NCBI RefSeq assembly: GCF_949987535.1
Contig: NC_080067.1
Span: 5,332,001 to 5,396,000 of the forward strand
Length of the DNA stretch: 64,000 nucleotides
Source of the DNA: Balaenoptera acutorostrata
Taxonomy: Eukaryota; Chordata; Mammalia; Artiodactyla; Balaenopteridae
Reading direction: 5' to 3'
Shown: one piece after another, positions 12,522 through 22,971 of the stretch
Layout of the letters: every line of letters starts with the position of its first letter
How positions within the stretch are numbered: the stretch's first letter is position 1
Translations under genes and position numbers: made by a program
Notes under the pieces: generated by a model
What the model was told of the DNA's origin: nothing
Databases searched by the model: none
The model's input: the letters and a program-made list of their open reading frames with translations, nothing else

Positions 12522-12852
12522 TGGAGCCCACTTTTTTTTTTTTTTTTAATTATTTACTTATTTATCTATTTATTTTTGGCTGTGTTGGGTCTTCGTTTCT
12601 GTGCGAGGGCTTTCTCTAGTTGCGGCGAGCGGGGGCCACTCTTCATCGCGGTGCGCAGGCCTCTCACTATCACGGCCTCTCCTGTTGCGGAGCACAGGCT
12701 CCAGACGCGCAGGCTCAGTAATTGTGGCTCACGGGCCCAGTTGCTCCGCGGCATGTGGGAGCATCCCAGACCAGGGCTCGAACCCGTGTCCCCTGCATTG
12801 GCAGGCAGATTCCCAACCACTGCGCCACCAGGGAAGCCCATGGAGTGCACTT
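12522..12852 (-). mobile_element. CHR-type SINE, young subfamily
   Basis: Poly-T at 12532-12547, a TTTA-rich tail, then 'ggctgtgttgggtcttcgtt' through to 'gcgccaccagggaagccc' at 12839. TSD 'tggagcccactt' at 12522-12533 and 'tggagtgcactt' at 12841-12852 (10 of 12). The open frames crossing it (up to 149 codons on +) are SINE-derived. Confidence 0.95.
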
Positions 12853-14691
12853 GTAACTTCTGTACTAGACTGTCACCAGAATGGTCAGTGATCACAATCC
12901 AATATGGTGAAAACAAGTATGATACTGTGCTTAATATAAGGTGTGATCCAGACAAGCAGAAATATTTACCTGTTCTGGTGCAAGTAACTCTGACCTCTCA
13001 AGGGAGGTCCTATTTGTTCAGTTGAACAGGACGTCAAGCCTCCATGTCTTTATTGGGGATTGGCAGGTTTTCTCCTGTTTATTTTTGGGTCTTGTAATGT
13101 CTGTTCCTTCTGGGATGTAACATTCCACCCTATTGGCCATTGGTACCTTTTTCTCTTGGATATCAAGACTGGTTTAGAATAAGGTGGTAGAAAGAATGGA
13201 AAGTTGAAGTATGAAAAGAGTGACTTGAAATGTTAAAATAGATTAGTCGATTACAAAGACGAGAGGAACAATACTCGTTCCAAAGACTGACCTTTGAGAT
13301 TTACCAAAAACAGGACATTTGATTAGGTCCTGTGACTTTGGTCAGCATAAATGTCAACTATTGCCATTGACCTTTTAATTATTTTAAAATACAAGAAAGC
13401 TATCTAGATGCATTCTAGTTTATTCTAGACCTGGCCACGATCTATCTGGGAGCCTGTCTTTTACATTTAAACATTACTTGTATATTTTAACTCTTAAATA
13501 AAGTATATGTTTGACCTTATAGTTATATTAATACTCTCTCTACAAACAGCCTAGACCAAAATAGTTTGATATCCTTATTTTCATCTTTAGAAGTGAGAAA
13601 CTGGAACAAGGTCATGTCCTCTTAAATCCAAGAAGTGTTTTATTTATACTTGCTTTCCCCCTTCCTTTGTATGCTTTATTATAGGAAGGATTACCACATG
13701 AATAATTAAAGTTTTCAATGTACAGGGCAGAGAGAAGTAAATAATTACAAGCAAAAACTTATTTTTATTTAAAGTAAAAGCAGCTGCAGAGGAGAATTGA
13801 AGATGGTGCTGACTTTCTCAAGAAAGGACAGGTTCCTTCTACCTTCCCACATTTTAGTACACTTATTCAAAATGGTGAGTAGCCTGGAGATTCTCACAAG
13901 GACTGCTTTTCCTCTTTTGTTTCACATCCATTAGTGGAATATTTTGGCACCCTTAGAGCTGCACAATGTGGTTTTCTGGGTTACTATTTCCTTTCTGGCA
14001 GTATTTTAATACAAGTACAGAAAATGGAAAAATTATCTTTATAGCCTCCATTTTAATGCAGAAGCAATGCAAGGATTAATCAATTTGCAGCTAGAAAAAA
14101 AATCCCTAAATTATAAGCAAACTTTTAAAATTTATTCACTAGCAATCTGCAGAAGGATTTTTTCTATCTTTGTTTTCTCTGTTGCTGAGAGAAAATTAGA
14201 AACTTACATGAAAAATGGATTCACCCCAAGTTCATATTCTGCATGGTAATATTTCTGTGAGCCCTGTTAAAATCTCCACGTTTTGATTCTCCAGCATGAA
14301 GTCTTTTTGTCGCTACTCTGTGTTTTCAGAACATTTCTAGTCTGGCGTGAGTTCCTCTCTTAATAAATTCCCATATCCATAAATTCCAATCTCAGGGCCT
14401 TTTTCCCATGCTGCCTCTCTGGGGGCTCCTCATCTGTTTCTCTGCCCCATCTGATCAGTGCCCAGTGAGCAATGACCAAAGGTCAGGGACCTTTCTACCT
14501 TTTCCATCACTAAGTTTCCTATTCTGTTCACTAGAAATCATTTAATGGAGTTCGAGGCAATTGTACCATCTTTCTCTTTAAAAAAGGCAAGTTGTAATCT
14601 TAAAATAATTTTTTATATTTTTTGTTATAAGAATGTAGTTTTTAAAAAGTAATTTATTTAGCAAGGATGGCAAACTACGCTATTCATGTTT

Positions 14692-14735
14692 TGGAATTTA
14701 TATGAAGAAAGTATGGAATTTATATGAAGGAAAGA
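14692..14735. repeat. 22-bp tandem duplication
   Basis: Two adjacent 22-bp units beginning tggaatttatatgaag at 14692-14713 and 14714-14735, with two mismatches near the end of the unit. Confidence 0.85.
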
Positions 14736-16470
14736 AAAATGATCTCTCTCTCTTTTTTTGCTTGAATTGTAAAGTTTCATTCAGAGAGGTGACTAAATAA
14801 CCTGAAAAAGAGAATAAAAGGCAATTTGGAGTAAATTCTTTTCTAATATAATAATTTTTTCAGCGTTTTTTGCACCTAAAAGTAGATTTTCTTTGTGCTT
14901 TAAATAATGTGCGCTCTTTTGGAAGTTGCAGGAACGCTTAAGATCACCAGAGGGCTCTTTAATTACTATTTCAGTGGTTTAAACTATGCTCCCTCCTGCT
15001 CTGTTCTTCTGACCTAAAAGTAAATGAAGCTTTAAAGAGGCCTAAAATATAGTATGGAATTTGATTACACAATGAAGGAAATCTGATTCAACTAGTTAAA
15101 AAATTAAGGGCTATTTTAATTTTATTTGGCTTTAAAGAGCCTCATTTGTTTTGGATAATTTTCCCCTTAGAAACATATTCCCAGTTGGGTGATGGTATGA
15201 ACCTTCCACGCAAATAAGCAGTGTTACTTCTTTGCATATGTGTCTTATGTATTTGCCTTAAAACTTGCCTAGTTTAAATTACCTTAAGAAAACACATTTT
15301 TTAAAAAAACCAAGAGAGTAAAATCTAGATAAGCTGAGAACATGACTTTTAGACAAACAAATAAATACCTCTCACCTCTAGGTCACCACACACACACACT
15401 TACACACATCCCTATTCCTTGCGAAGCTGAAGAGTTCCCCACAGTCCATTTGTGTTATGATTTCCCAAGAAATACTGCATGTATTACATGCATTTGGTTG
15501 AAAGAACAACACATGTCCACATTCACGCAGACACACACATACACATGACTTATATATTCTCCAAATAATCGCATCTTTTCCCATATCTTCAATTCTCATC
15601 TCTAGATGATTGGCTTTCAAGTGTTACTATCATGAAGGTTGCCCAAGTCTACATCTGCAGTCCAGTTGGGCTCCCCAACTTCAATGCTGTGATCAAAAAC
15701 TCTTTATTAGCTACATTATTAAGTTTAATGTCTCTATTGTGGCATTGAAGGCTTTCTGCATTATAACTTACAGTCTGTCATTACAGACTCACCTTCATTC
15801 TTTTCTTTCTTCTGCCTGATTGAATTAAACTAACTCTCAAACCCAACTCGCCTCCCCAGAAGGACTATCTCAGGCACTTAATTTATCTCTCACTTGCTTC
15901 CCTGTTCCCTTCCTCAGGGCTCAACTCCCATGCTCAGAAACCATAGGTCTCTCCCTGTAGTTTAAACCCTAGGCTCTGGAGCAGTAAAAGGGGTTTGGTT
16001 GCTTTATTTGACTTTCAGCCACCGGTGGGATATCATCTTTACCTCCTTGGAGCTCTAATGCATATTTATACAGAACCTCTGAAGACACTTCAAACAGCTT
16101 TGGATTTATTTCTGGAGTTGTGTTTTTTCCCTGATCAAAGTGAAGATGCCTTGACTACAGGGGTAGTTCTTCTGAAATATAATATCTAACACTTTCCTCA
16201 TTATTGTTGCACGTAAACTTGCTCTTGTCTATTTCTACAAATCCAGGAGGTCCAGCCTAGAAAGCTGAAGTCCATTCTTCCGTCATCCCTACAGCCGCTT
16301 ATTAGCAAATCCCATCTCTCTGATCATCTGAAGCATCACAGGCCCGATCACCTCACATTGCAACCACAACAGAACAAGGACATACCAAGGCTTTCCCTCC
16401 AGGTAAGCTGCTGACCCCACACCTGCTAGAACAGCAACTTCCTGCTCAGCCCAACCTCAGTAACCTCCTG

Positions 16471-16531
16471 TACGCAAGTAAGAAGTAAGCAGCTGCTTCT
16501 TGGCACAAGTAAGAAGAAGCAGCTTCTTCTT
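16471..16531. repeat. Imperfect tandem repeat with palindromic cores
   Basis: Two ~30-bp units of the form (g/a)caagtaagaag...gcagc...cttcttgg. The first contains the perfect palindrome aagcagctgctt (16487-16498). The second contains an odd palindrome with 10-bp arms and one central base (16511-16531). Confidence 0.8.
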
Positions 16532-16879
16532 GGTTCTGAGGGTAGTTACTTAATGGAGCTGTAGTTTCCTCTTCATTATTTTAGAGACCTTAATGGACAG
16601 ATAAAACTGAAGATACGGAGACAGACAAGTCTTGGTAAATAAGACTATCAACTTATTAATATGCCATTCTCCTGGAGGAACTTTGACATACAGAGTATGT
16701 TCCAGGTCCTGAAACAGGACAGCAGGCACTGAAGAAAGAACTTCTTTTAGTCACCAGAGAGAGAAAAGTTGGCCACACTTTATCTCCAGATATAAAAGAT
16801 TCAGACTTATCACTTGCCAGAAAACAGGAAAAGAAGTCTTCTCTTTGCCAAATTCACATACATGAGTTGCTTTAAAATT

Positions 16880-18015
16880 TTACATGCAACATCAAAGGAA
16901 CAATCTTTGAAGAAATAATTAAGAAGCTGGGCTTAATTAAAACTGAAAACTTGTGTTCTGCAAAAAAACAATGTCAAGAGTATGAGAAGACATGTCTGAT
17001 CAAGAACTGTTATCCAAGGGATACAAAGAACTCTAAAGACTCAACAATAAGAAGATAAACAATCCCATTAAAAAATGGTCCAAAGACCTTAACAGACACC
17101 TCACCAAAGAAGATATACAGATGACCAATAAGCATATGAAAAGAAGCTCCACGTACTATGTCATCAGGGAAACGCAAATTAAAACAACAATGAGATATCA
17201 CTGCATACCTATAAGGATGGCCAGAATCTGGAACTCTGACAACACCAAATACTGGGGAGGATGTGGAGTAACAGGAATGCAAAACGCTGCATCCACTTTG
17301 GAAGACAGTTCGGCAGTTTCCTACGGAACTAAACGTATGCTTACCATATGATCCAACAGTCAAGCTCCTCGATGTCTATCCAAAGGAGGTGAAGACATAT
17401 GTCCACACGAAGACCTGTACAGACATGTTTATAGCAGCTGTATTCATAATTGTCCAAACTTGGAAGCAACCAAAATATCCTTTAGTAGATGAATGTATAA
17501 ATAAATAAACTGTGGTACATCCAGAAATGGAATATTATTCAGTGCTGAAAAGAAATGAGCTATTAAGCTATGCAGGATATGCAGGAACCTAAATACATAT
17601 TACTAAGTGAAAGAAGCCACTCTGAAAAGTCTACATAATGTATGATTCCAACTTATGATATTCTGGAAGAAGGCAAAACTATCGAGATGGTAAAAAGTCC
17701 AGTGGTTGCCAGGGGTTGGAGAGGGGCATGGAGGGAGAACACAGAGGACTTTCAGGCCAGTAAAAAATACTCTATATGACACTGTAATGATGGATACATA
17801 TCATAACACACTTGTCTAAATCCATAGAATGTTCAACGTCAAGACTGAACCCTAAGGTCAGTGTGGGTTTATCAGTTGTAACCAGTGTCCCACTCTGGTA
17901 GGGGATGTTGACAATGGGGGAAGCTTTACATGTGGTGGGGCAGGGAGTATATGGGAAATTTCTGTACTTCTGCTCAATTTTGCTGTGAATCTAAAACTGC
18001 TTTAAAAAAATAGTG
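16880..18015 (+). mobile_element. Ancient sense-strand LINE-1: ORF2 end plus 3' UTR
   Basis: Runs through ORF2 C-terminal signatures in order: 'ccattaaaaaatggtccaaa' (about 17064, IKKW..KD), 'aaaacaacaatgagatatca' (about 17181, KTTMRYH), 'tttatagcagctgtattcat' (about 17429), 'ggaatattattcagtgctga' (about 17529), then a 3' UTR with 'ccactctggtaggggatgtt' and a short A-run at 18002. Frameshifts and stops are frequent. The frame at 17121-17351 is one remnant; the minus-strand frame at 17010-17363 is its shadow. Divergence suggests an old L1M-class element. Confidence 0.85.
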
Positions 18016-18479
18016 TCTTAAAAAAATTCCTTAATGAAGTAACCAGGGGCAATCTATCCATACTTCCACTTCATTCTCACCCTCATTGCTAAGTAAGAAT
18101 AACTCAAATTAAGAAGGAAAATATACGACGGAATATTGGGGAACCCTGACTGTTAATGTTTCCTTACTTTACTTTTACAAGAGGAAAAACTGCAGACTTT
18201 TTCAAAATATTGCCCCCTCTAGTAAGAAATCTAGCCAACAGGAATAAGATAGAAATCTTCATTCATTCTCACAGAACAACATTAGAATAATTACTGCTAA
18301 GGCAGGCAGTGAGTACTAAATATAATGTAGAAATTATATTTGAAAATTTCCCTCCATTTTAAGATTCAAGAAAAACATTGTAACAACACTCAGAGGGAGC
18401 GGTGACAAAACCAAAGAGAGGACACCTGCCCTATCTACTGTTGTAGTAGTCGTTGGTTGTTCTTGGATATCTTCAGTTC

Positions 18480-18790
18480 TCTACTCTTTCCAGGCAGGTG
18501 GTAGAAATGTACTTCTAAGCCTCCTTCAAGTTAGGTGTGCTCACATGACTTGTGTAGGGCAATGACATATAAGCAGGACATAAGCATCGCTTCTGGGCAC
18601 AAGTATCTAAGAGCTTGGTGTGTCCATTCACCATATTTTCTTCCCTGTGGTGTGATGCCTGGTGATGCTCCAGGAGGTGGCGGTTCCGTCGACCCAAGAT
18701 TCCGTGTGATGAAGACAGGAAGCAGAGCCTGGTCCTGACTGTAACGTGAACACATGTTGTGAGCAAGATGCTTGCTGTATCAGAACCTGA
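18480..18790 (+). mobile_element. Possible old LTR relic (MaLR-like)
   Basis: The order 'cctccttcaagttaggtgtg', 'gacttgtgtagggcaatgac', 'gcttctgggcacaag', then 'aagacaggaagcagagcctg' resembles internal parts of mammalian MaLR/ERVL LTRs. No LTR ends or TSD were found. The overlapping 67-83 codon frames here are not convincing genes. Confidence 0.33.
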
Positions 18791-19555
18791 GATAACTGGT
18801 AAAACTCAAGAACTTTTAAGTCCAGTATTCAAGCAGAAATTAATGAATTGAAAGAAATAAGAGAAAAGCTCTAGAACCTATGAGACACTATCTGAAACAA
18901 CAGCACAAAGAGTAGCATAATACTCCAGGAGCAGATAAGTGATACCATAGTTTAGGAGAAAAGAATATAATTATATGCGTATTTAGGAAACATATGCTTT
19001 GCGCTCTTAATAAAATCTAAGAAACTAGTAATTCTTGAATAAAGAGATTACAAAGAATAAAGTGATAAAAAAGATGAAGGGAAGCTGCAAGAAATGAGAG
19101 CTGAGGGTAAAAGAGAGCTGGATGAGGTAAGGAAAATATTTGGAGATTAAAAATGCAAAAGTGAAATGGAAGTCTTTATTGGATATAATAATGAGCAAAA
19201 TTGACACTATAGAAAAAGAGGAAGAATATTGTACTAGGGACTCAATGCTTTCATTATAAAAAGAAATAAGGAAAATAAATAAATTCATGATTTTACTAAA
19301 ACAAAGAGGACAAATTTAATGACTGTTGGAGCAGATTTTAACTGAAATACAGGGAAACAAAGTAGCAATGACAAATAAAATATCTGACTACTTAAAAATC
19401 AAAAATAGTTCTTACATGCCTAATTATATAAAGACACAGGATAGTAAATAGTCAAACTGACAATAAGAAAAATATTTTAGGCATAAATGTGAAAAAAGTT
19501 TTGAAAAGAGAATCTTAAATGTAGTTGGAAATCTCATTATGGTAATCATTGTTCA

Positions 19556-19949
19556 AGAAAAGATATATTGGGCTTCCCTGGTGGTGCAGTGGTTAAGAAT
19601 CTGCCTGCCAATGCAGGGGACACGGGTTCGAGCCCTGGTCTGGGAAGATCCCACATGCCGCACAGCAACAGAGCCTGTGCACCACAACTACTGATCCTGC
19701 GCTCTAGAGCCTGAGAGCCACAACTACTGAGCTTGTGTGCCACGACTACTGAAGCCTGCGTGCCTAGAGCCTGTGCTCCGCAATGAAAGAAGCCACTGCA
19801 ATGAGAAGTCTATGTACCACAACAAAGAGTAGCCCCCATTCACCACAACTAGAGAAAGCCCATGCGCAGAAATGAAGAACCAATGCAGCCAAAAATAAAT
19901 AAATAAAATAAATAAATTTATAAAAAAGAAAAAAAGGAAAAGATACATT
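19556..19949 (+). mobile_element. CHR-type SINE, long older form with three internal modules
   Basis: Starts gggcttccctggtggtgcag at 19570, with B-box region gggttcgagccctgg. The middle carries three copies of an 'acaactactga'-headed module (near 19684, 19721 and 19743) and the tail is (AAAT)n. Imperfect TSD: agaaaagatatatt (19556-19569) and ggaaaagatacatt (19936-19949). Confidence 0.93.
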
Positions 19950-20064
19950 ATCAAAATAGGTGCCTGAAGAAGTAGCAAGCATGATTATATCACTAACCTT
20001 GAGAGATAATAAAAATTTATCAAAGATTTATCTCCATGAGAGCCCTGGCTGCAAAGGTTATTTC

Positions 20065-20388
20065 AAAATTTCTGGCACAGGGCCTTCCCTGGTGGCGCAG
20101 TGGTTGAGAATCCGCCTGCCAGTGCAGGGGACACGGGTTTGAGCCCTGGTCTGGAAAGATCCCACATGCCGCGGAGCAACTGGGCCCGTGAGCCACAACT
20201 ACTGAGCCTGCACATCTGGAGCCTGTGCTCTGCAACAAGAGAGGCCGTGATAGTGAGAGGCCTGCGCACCGCGATGAAGAGTGGCCCCCGCTTGCCACAA
20301 CTAGAGAAAGCCCTCGCACAGAAACGAAGACCCAACACAGTCAAAAATAATAAATAAATAAATAATTTAAAAAAAAATTTCTGGCACA
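20065..20388 (+). mobile_element. CHR-type SINE, young subfamily
   Basis: The body begins ggccttccctggtggcgcag and has a single internal module and an AAT-rich tail. Perfect 15-bp TSD aaaatttctggcaca at 20065-20079 and 20374-20388. The upstream TTTC|AAAA junction is a plausible L1-endonuclease nick site. Frames at 20020-20389 on both strands derive from this SINE. Confidence 0.96.
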
Positions 20389-20612
20389 TAAAGAGGAAAG
20401 TCTTTAGTGCATTTTACAATGTTCACACAGCATTGAAATTAATACTAGAAAACAAACAAAAAAGAACATTGCAGATCAATGTCAACTAAAATAAATGTGT
20501 CCAGGAATCTTAAATAAAATGCAGATAACTTGAATTCAACAGGATACAAATGAGGAACAAAATGAATTTGACTTTTAAAATATTTTATCTATTAAAAATC
20601 ACAAAATATAAT

Positions 20613-22330
20613 TTTTTTAACATCTTTATTGGAGTATAATTGCTTTACAATGGTGTGTTAGTTTGTGCTGTATAACAAAGTGAATCAGCTATACGTATAC
20701 ATTTATCCCCATATCCCCTCCCTCTTGCGTCTCCCTCCCTCCCACCCTCCCTATCCCACCCCTCTAGGTGGTCACAAAGCACTGAGCTGATCTCCCTGTG
20801 CTATGTGGCTGCTTCCCACTAGCTATCTATTTTACATTTGGTAGTGTATATATGTCCATGCCACTCTCTCACTTTGTCCCAGCTTCCCCTTCCCCCTCCC
20901 CGTGTCCTCAAGTCCATTCTGTACGTCTGCATCTTTATTCCTGTACTGCCTCTAGGTTCTTCAGAAACTTTTTTCTTTTTTTTAGATTCCATATATATGT
21001 GTTAGCATAAGGTAATTGTTTTTCTCTTTCTGACTTACTTCAGGCTGTATGACAGTCTCTAGGTCCATCCACCTCACTACAAAAAGCTCAATTTTGTTTC
21101 TTTTTATGGCTGAGTAATATTCCATTGTATATATGTGTCACATCTTCTTTATCCATTCATCTGTAGAAGGACATTTAGGATGCTTCCATGTCTTGGCTAT
21201 TGTAAATGGTGCTGCATTGAACATTGTGGTACATGAATTCTTTGAATTATGGTTTTCTCAGGGTATACGCCCAGTAGTGGGATTGCTGGGTCATATGGTA
21301 GTTCTATTTTTAGTTTTTTAAGGAACCTCCCTACTGTTCTCCATAGTGGCTGTATCAATTTACATTCCTAACAACAGTGTAAGAGGGTTCCCTTTTCTCC
21401 ACACACTCTCCAGCATTTATTGTGGTAGATTTTTTTTCATGATGGCCATTCTGACTGGTGGTACCTCATTGTAGTTTTTTTTTTTTTTCCAGAGAGCGAT
21501 GCTTTGGATTTTTTTTTTTAAATTAATTAATTAATTTTTTGGCTGTGTTGGGTCTTCGTTTCTGTGCGAGGGCTTTCTCTAGTTGCGGCAAGCATGGGCC
21601 ACTCCGCATCGCGGTGCGTGGGCCTCTCACTATCGCGGCCTCTCTTGTTGCGGAGCACAGGCTCCAGACGCGCAGGCTCAGTAATTGTGGCTCACGGGCC
21701 CAGCCACTCTGCGGCATGTGGGATCCTCCCAGACCAGGGCTCGAACTCGTGTCCCCTGCATTGGCAGGCAGATTCTCAACCACTGCACCACCAAGGAAGC
21801 CCTCATTGTAGTTTTGATTTGCATTTCTCTAATGGTTAGTGATGTTGAGCATCCTTTAATGTGTTTGTTGTCAATCTGTATATCTTTAGAGAAATGTCTA
21901 TTTAGGTCTTCTGCCCATTTTTGGATTGGGGTGTTTGTTTTTTTGATATTGAGCTGCATGAGCTGCTTGTATATTTTGGAGATTAATGCTTTGTCAGTTG
22001 CTTTCTTTGCAAATATTTTCTCCCATTCTGAGGGTTGTCTTTTCATCTTGCTTACGGTTTCCTTTGCTGTGCAAAAGCTTTTAAGTTTCATTAGGTCCCA
22101 TTTGTATATTTTTGTTTTTATTTCCATTTCTCTAGGAGGTGGGTCAAAAAAGATCTTGCTGTGATTTATGTCATAGAGTGTTCTGCCTATGTTTTCCTCT
22201 AAGGGTTTTATAGTGTCACATCTTACATTTAGGTCTTTAATCCATTTTGAGTTTATTTTTATGTATGGTGTTAGGGAATGTTCTAATTTCATTCTTTTCC
22301 ATGTAGCTGTCCAGTTTTCCCAGCACCACT
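20613..22330 (-). mobile_element. LINE-1 copy 1: 3' UTR plus ORF2 C-terminal part, 5'-truncated
   Basis: T-run, antisense 3' UTR (20619 onward), then ORF2 from its stop region back to 'gttttcccagcaccactta' at 22330, where it stops abruptly. The same ORF2 point occurs at about 24040-24057 in L1 copy 2, so this copy is truncated within ORF2. A young SINE splits it at 21464-21815. ORF2 is visibly broken: the frame at 21678-22292 (-) is only partly L1 and runs into the SINE. It abuts L1 copy 2 in the same orientation. Confidence 0.93.
21464..21815 (-). mobile_element. CHR-type SINE, young, with apparent 3'-transduced segment
   Basis: Inserted in L1 copy 1; TSD cctcattgtagtttt at 21464-21478 and 21801-21815. 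Reading the minus strand, the SINE ends in a TTAA-rich tail and A-run (21509-21536). It then has 20 bases that belong to neither SINE nor L1 (21489-21508), then a second A-run (21479-21488), then the TSD. This is the structure expected when transcription ran past the source SINE's own tail. Confidence 0.93.
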
Positions 22331-22349
22331 TATTTATTTATTTATTTTT

Positions 22350-22681
22350 TAAACATCTTTATTTAAATTTTTTTTTTTTAATTTTTATTTATTTATTTAT
22401 TTTTGGCTGTGTTGGGTCTTCGTTTCTGTGCGTGGGCTCTCTCTAGTTGCGGCAAGCGGGGGCCACTCTTCATCGTGGTGCGCAGGCCTCTCACCATCGC
22501 GGCCTCTCTCGTTGCGGAGCACAGGCTCCAGACGCGCAGGCTCAGCAATTGTGGCTCACGGGCCCAGTCGCTCCGCGGCATGTGGGATCCTCCCAGACCA
22601 GGGCTCGAACCCGTGTCCCCTGCATTGGCAGGCAGATTCTCAACCACTGCGCCACCAGGGAAGCCCCTAAACATCTTTATT
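22350..22681 (-). mobile_element. CHR-type SINE, young subfamily
   Basis: Inserted in the 3' end of L1 copy 2. Perfect 14-bp TSD taaacatctttatt at 22350-22363 and 22668-22681; the duplicated bases are themselves L1 3' UTR. Poly-T 22370-22380, TTTA tail, then 'ggctgtgttgggtcttcgtt' to 'gcgccaccagggaagccc'. All frames between 22393 and 22690 on both strands are SINE-derived. Confidence 0.97.
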
Positions 22682-22971
22682 GAAGTATAATTGCTTTACA
22701 ATGGTGTGTTAGTTTCTGCTTTATAACAAAGTGAATCAGTTATACATATACATATGTTCCCATATCTTTTCCCTCTTGCATCTCCCTCCCTCCCACCCTC
22801 CCCATCCCACCCCTCTAGGTGGTCACAAAGCACCGAGCTGATCTCCCTGTGCTATGCAGCTGCTTCCCACTAGCTATCTATTTTACATTTGGTAGTGTAT
22901 ATATGTCCATGCCACTCTCTCACCCTGTCACATCTCACCCCTCCCCCTCCCCATATCCTCAAGTCCATTCT

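Larger units (their letters stand above)
12853..16879. other. Four kilobases without a recognised gene or large repeat
   Basis: This is the longest stretch without a clear transposon in the left half. It holds two small tandem duplications (listed separately) and short CA runs near 15388-15412 and 15530-15546. Frames of 60-80 codons at 14067-14249, 15342-15548 and 15610-16189 lack motifs. A small decayed MIR may sit at 13575-13620 but is too short to call. Confidence 0.4.
18830..20580 (+). mobile_element. Probable HAL1/L1M ORF1-region relic, split by two SINEs
   Basis: A-rich, stop-broken sequence with lysine/glutamate-rich remnants, such as 'gagcaaaattgacactatag', 'aagaggaagaatattgtact' and 'ttcatgattttactaaaaca', resembles the coiled-coil part of HAL1/L1 ORF1. 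The segments between and after the two CHR SINEs (19950-20064, 20389-20580) look like a continuation. Assignment is by base composition and short matches only. Confidence 0.4.

Noticed and set aside
12576..13025. 149-codon frame on the plus strand
   Set aside because: Its first two thirds are the antisense strand of a CHR SINE; similar frames recur at every young SINE copy.
17010..17363. 117-codon minus-strand frame
   Set aside because: It is the reverse shadow of sense-strand ancient L1 ORF2 sequence.
21678..22292. 204-codon minus-strand frame
   Set aside because: A chance fusion of broken L1 ORF2 codons with SINE sequence across the insertion junction.
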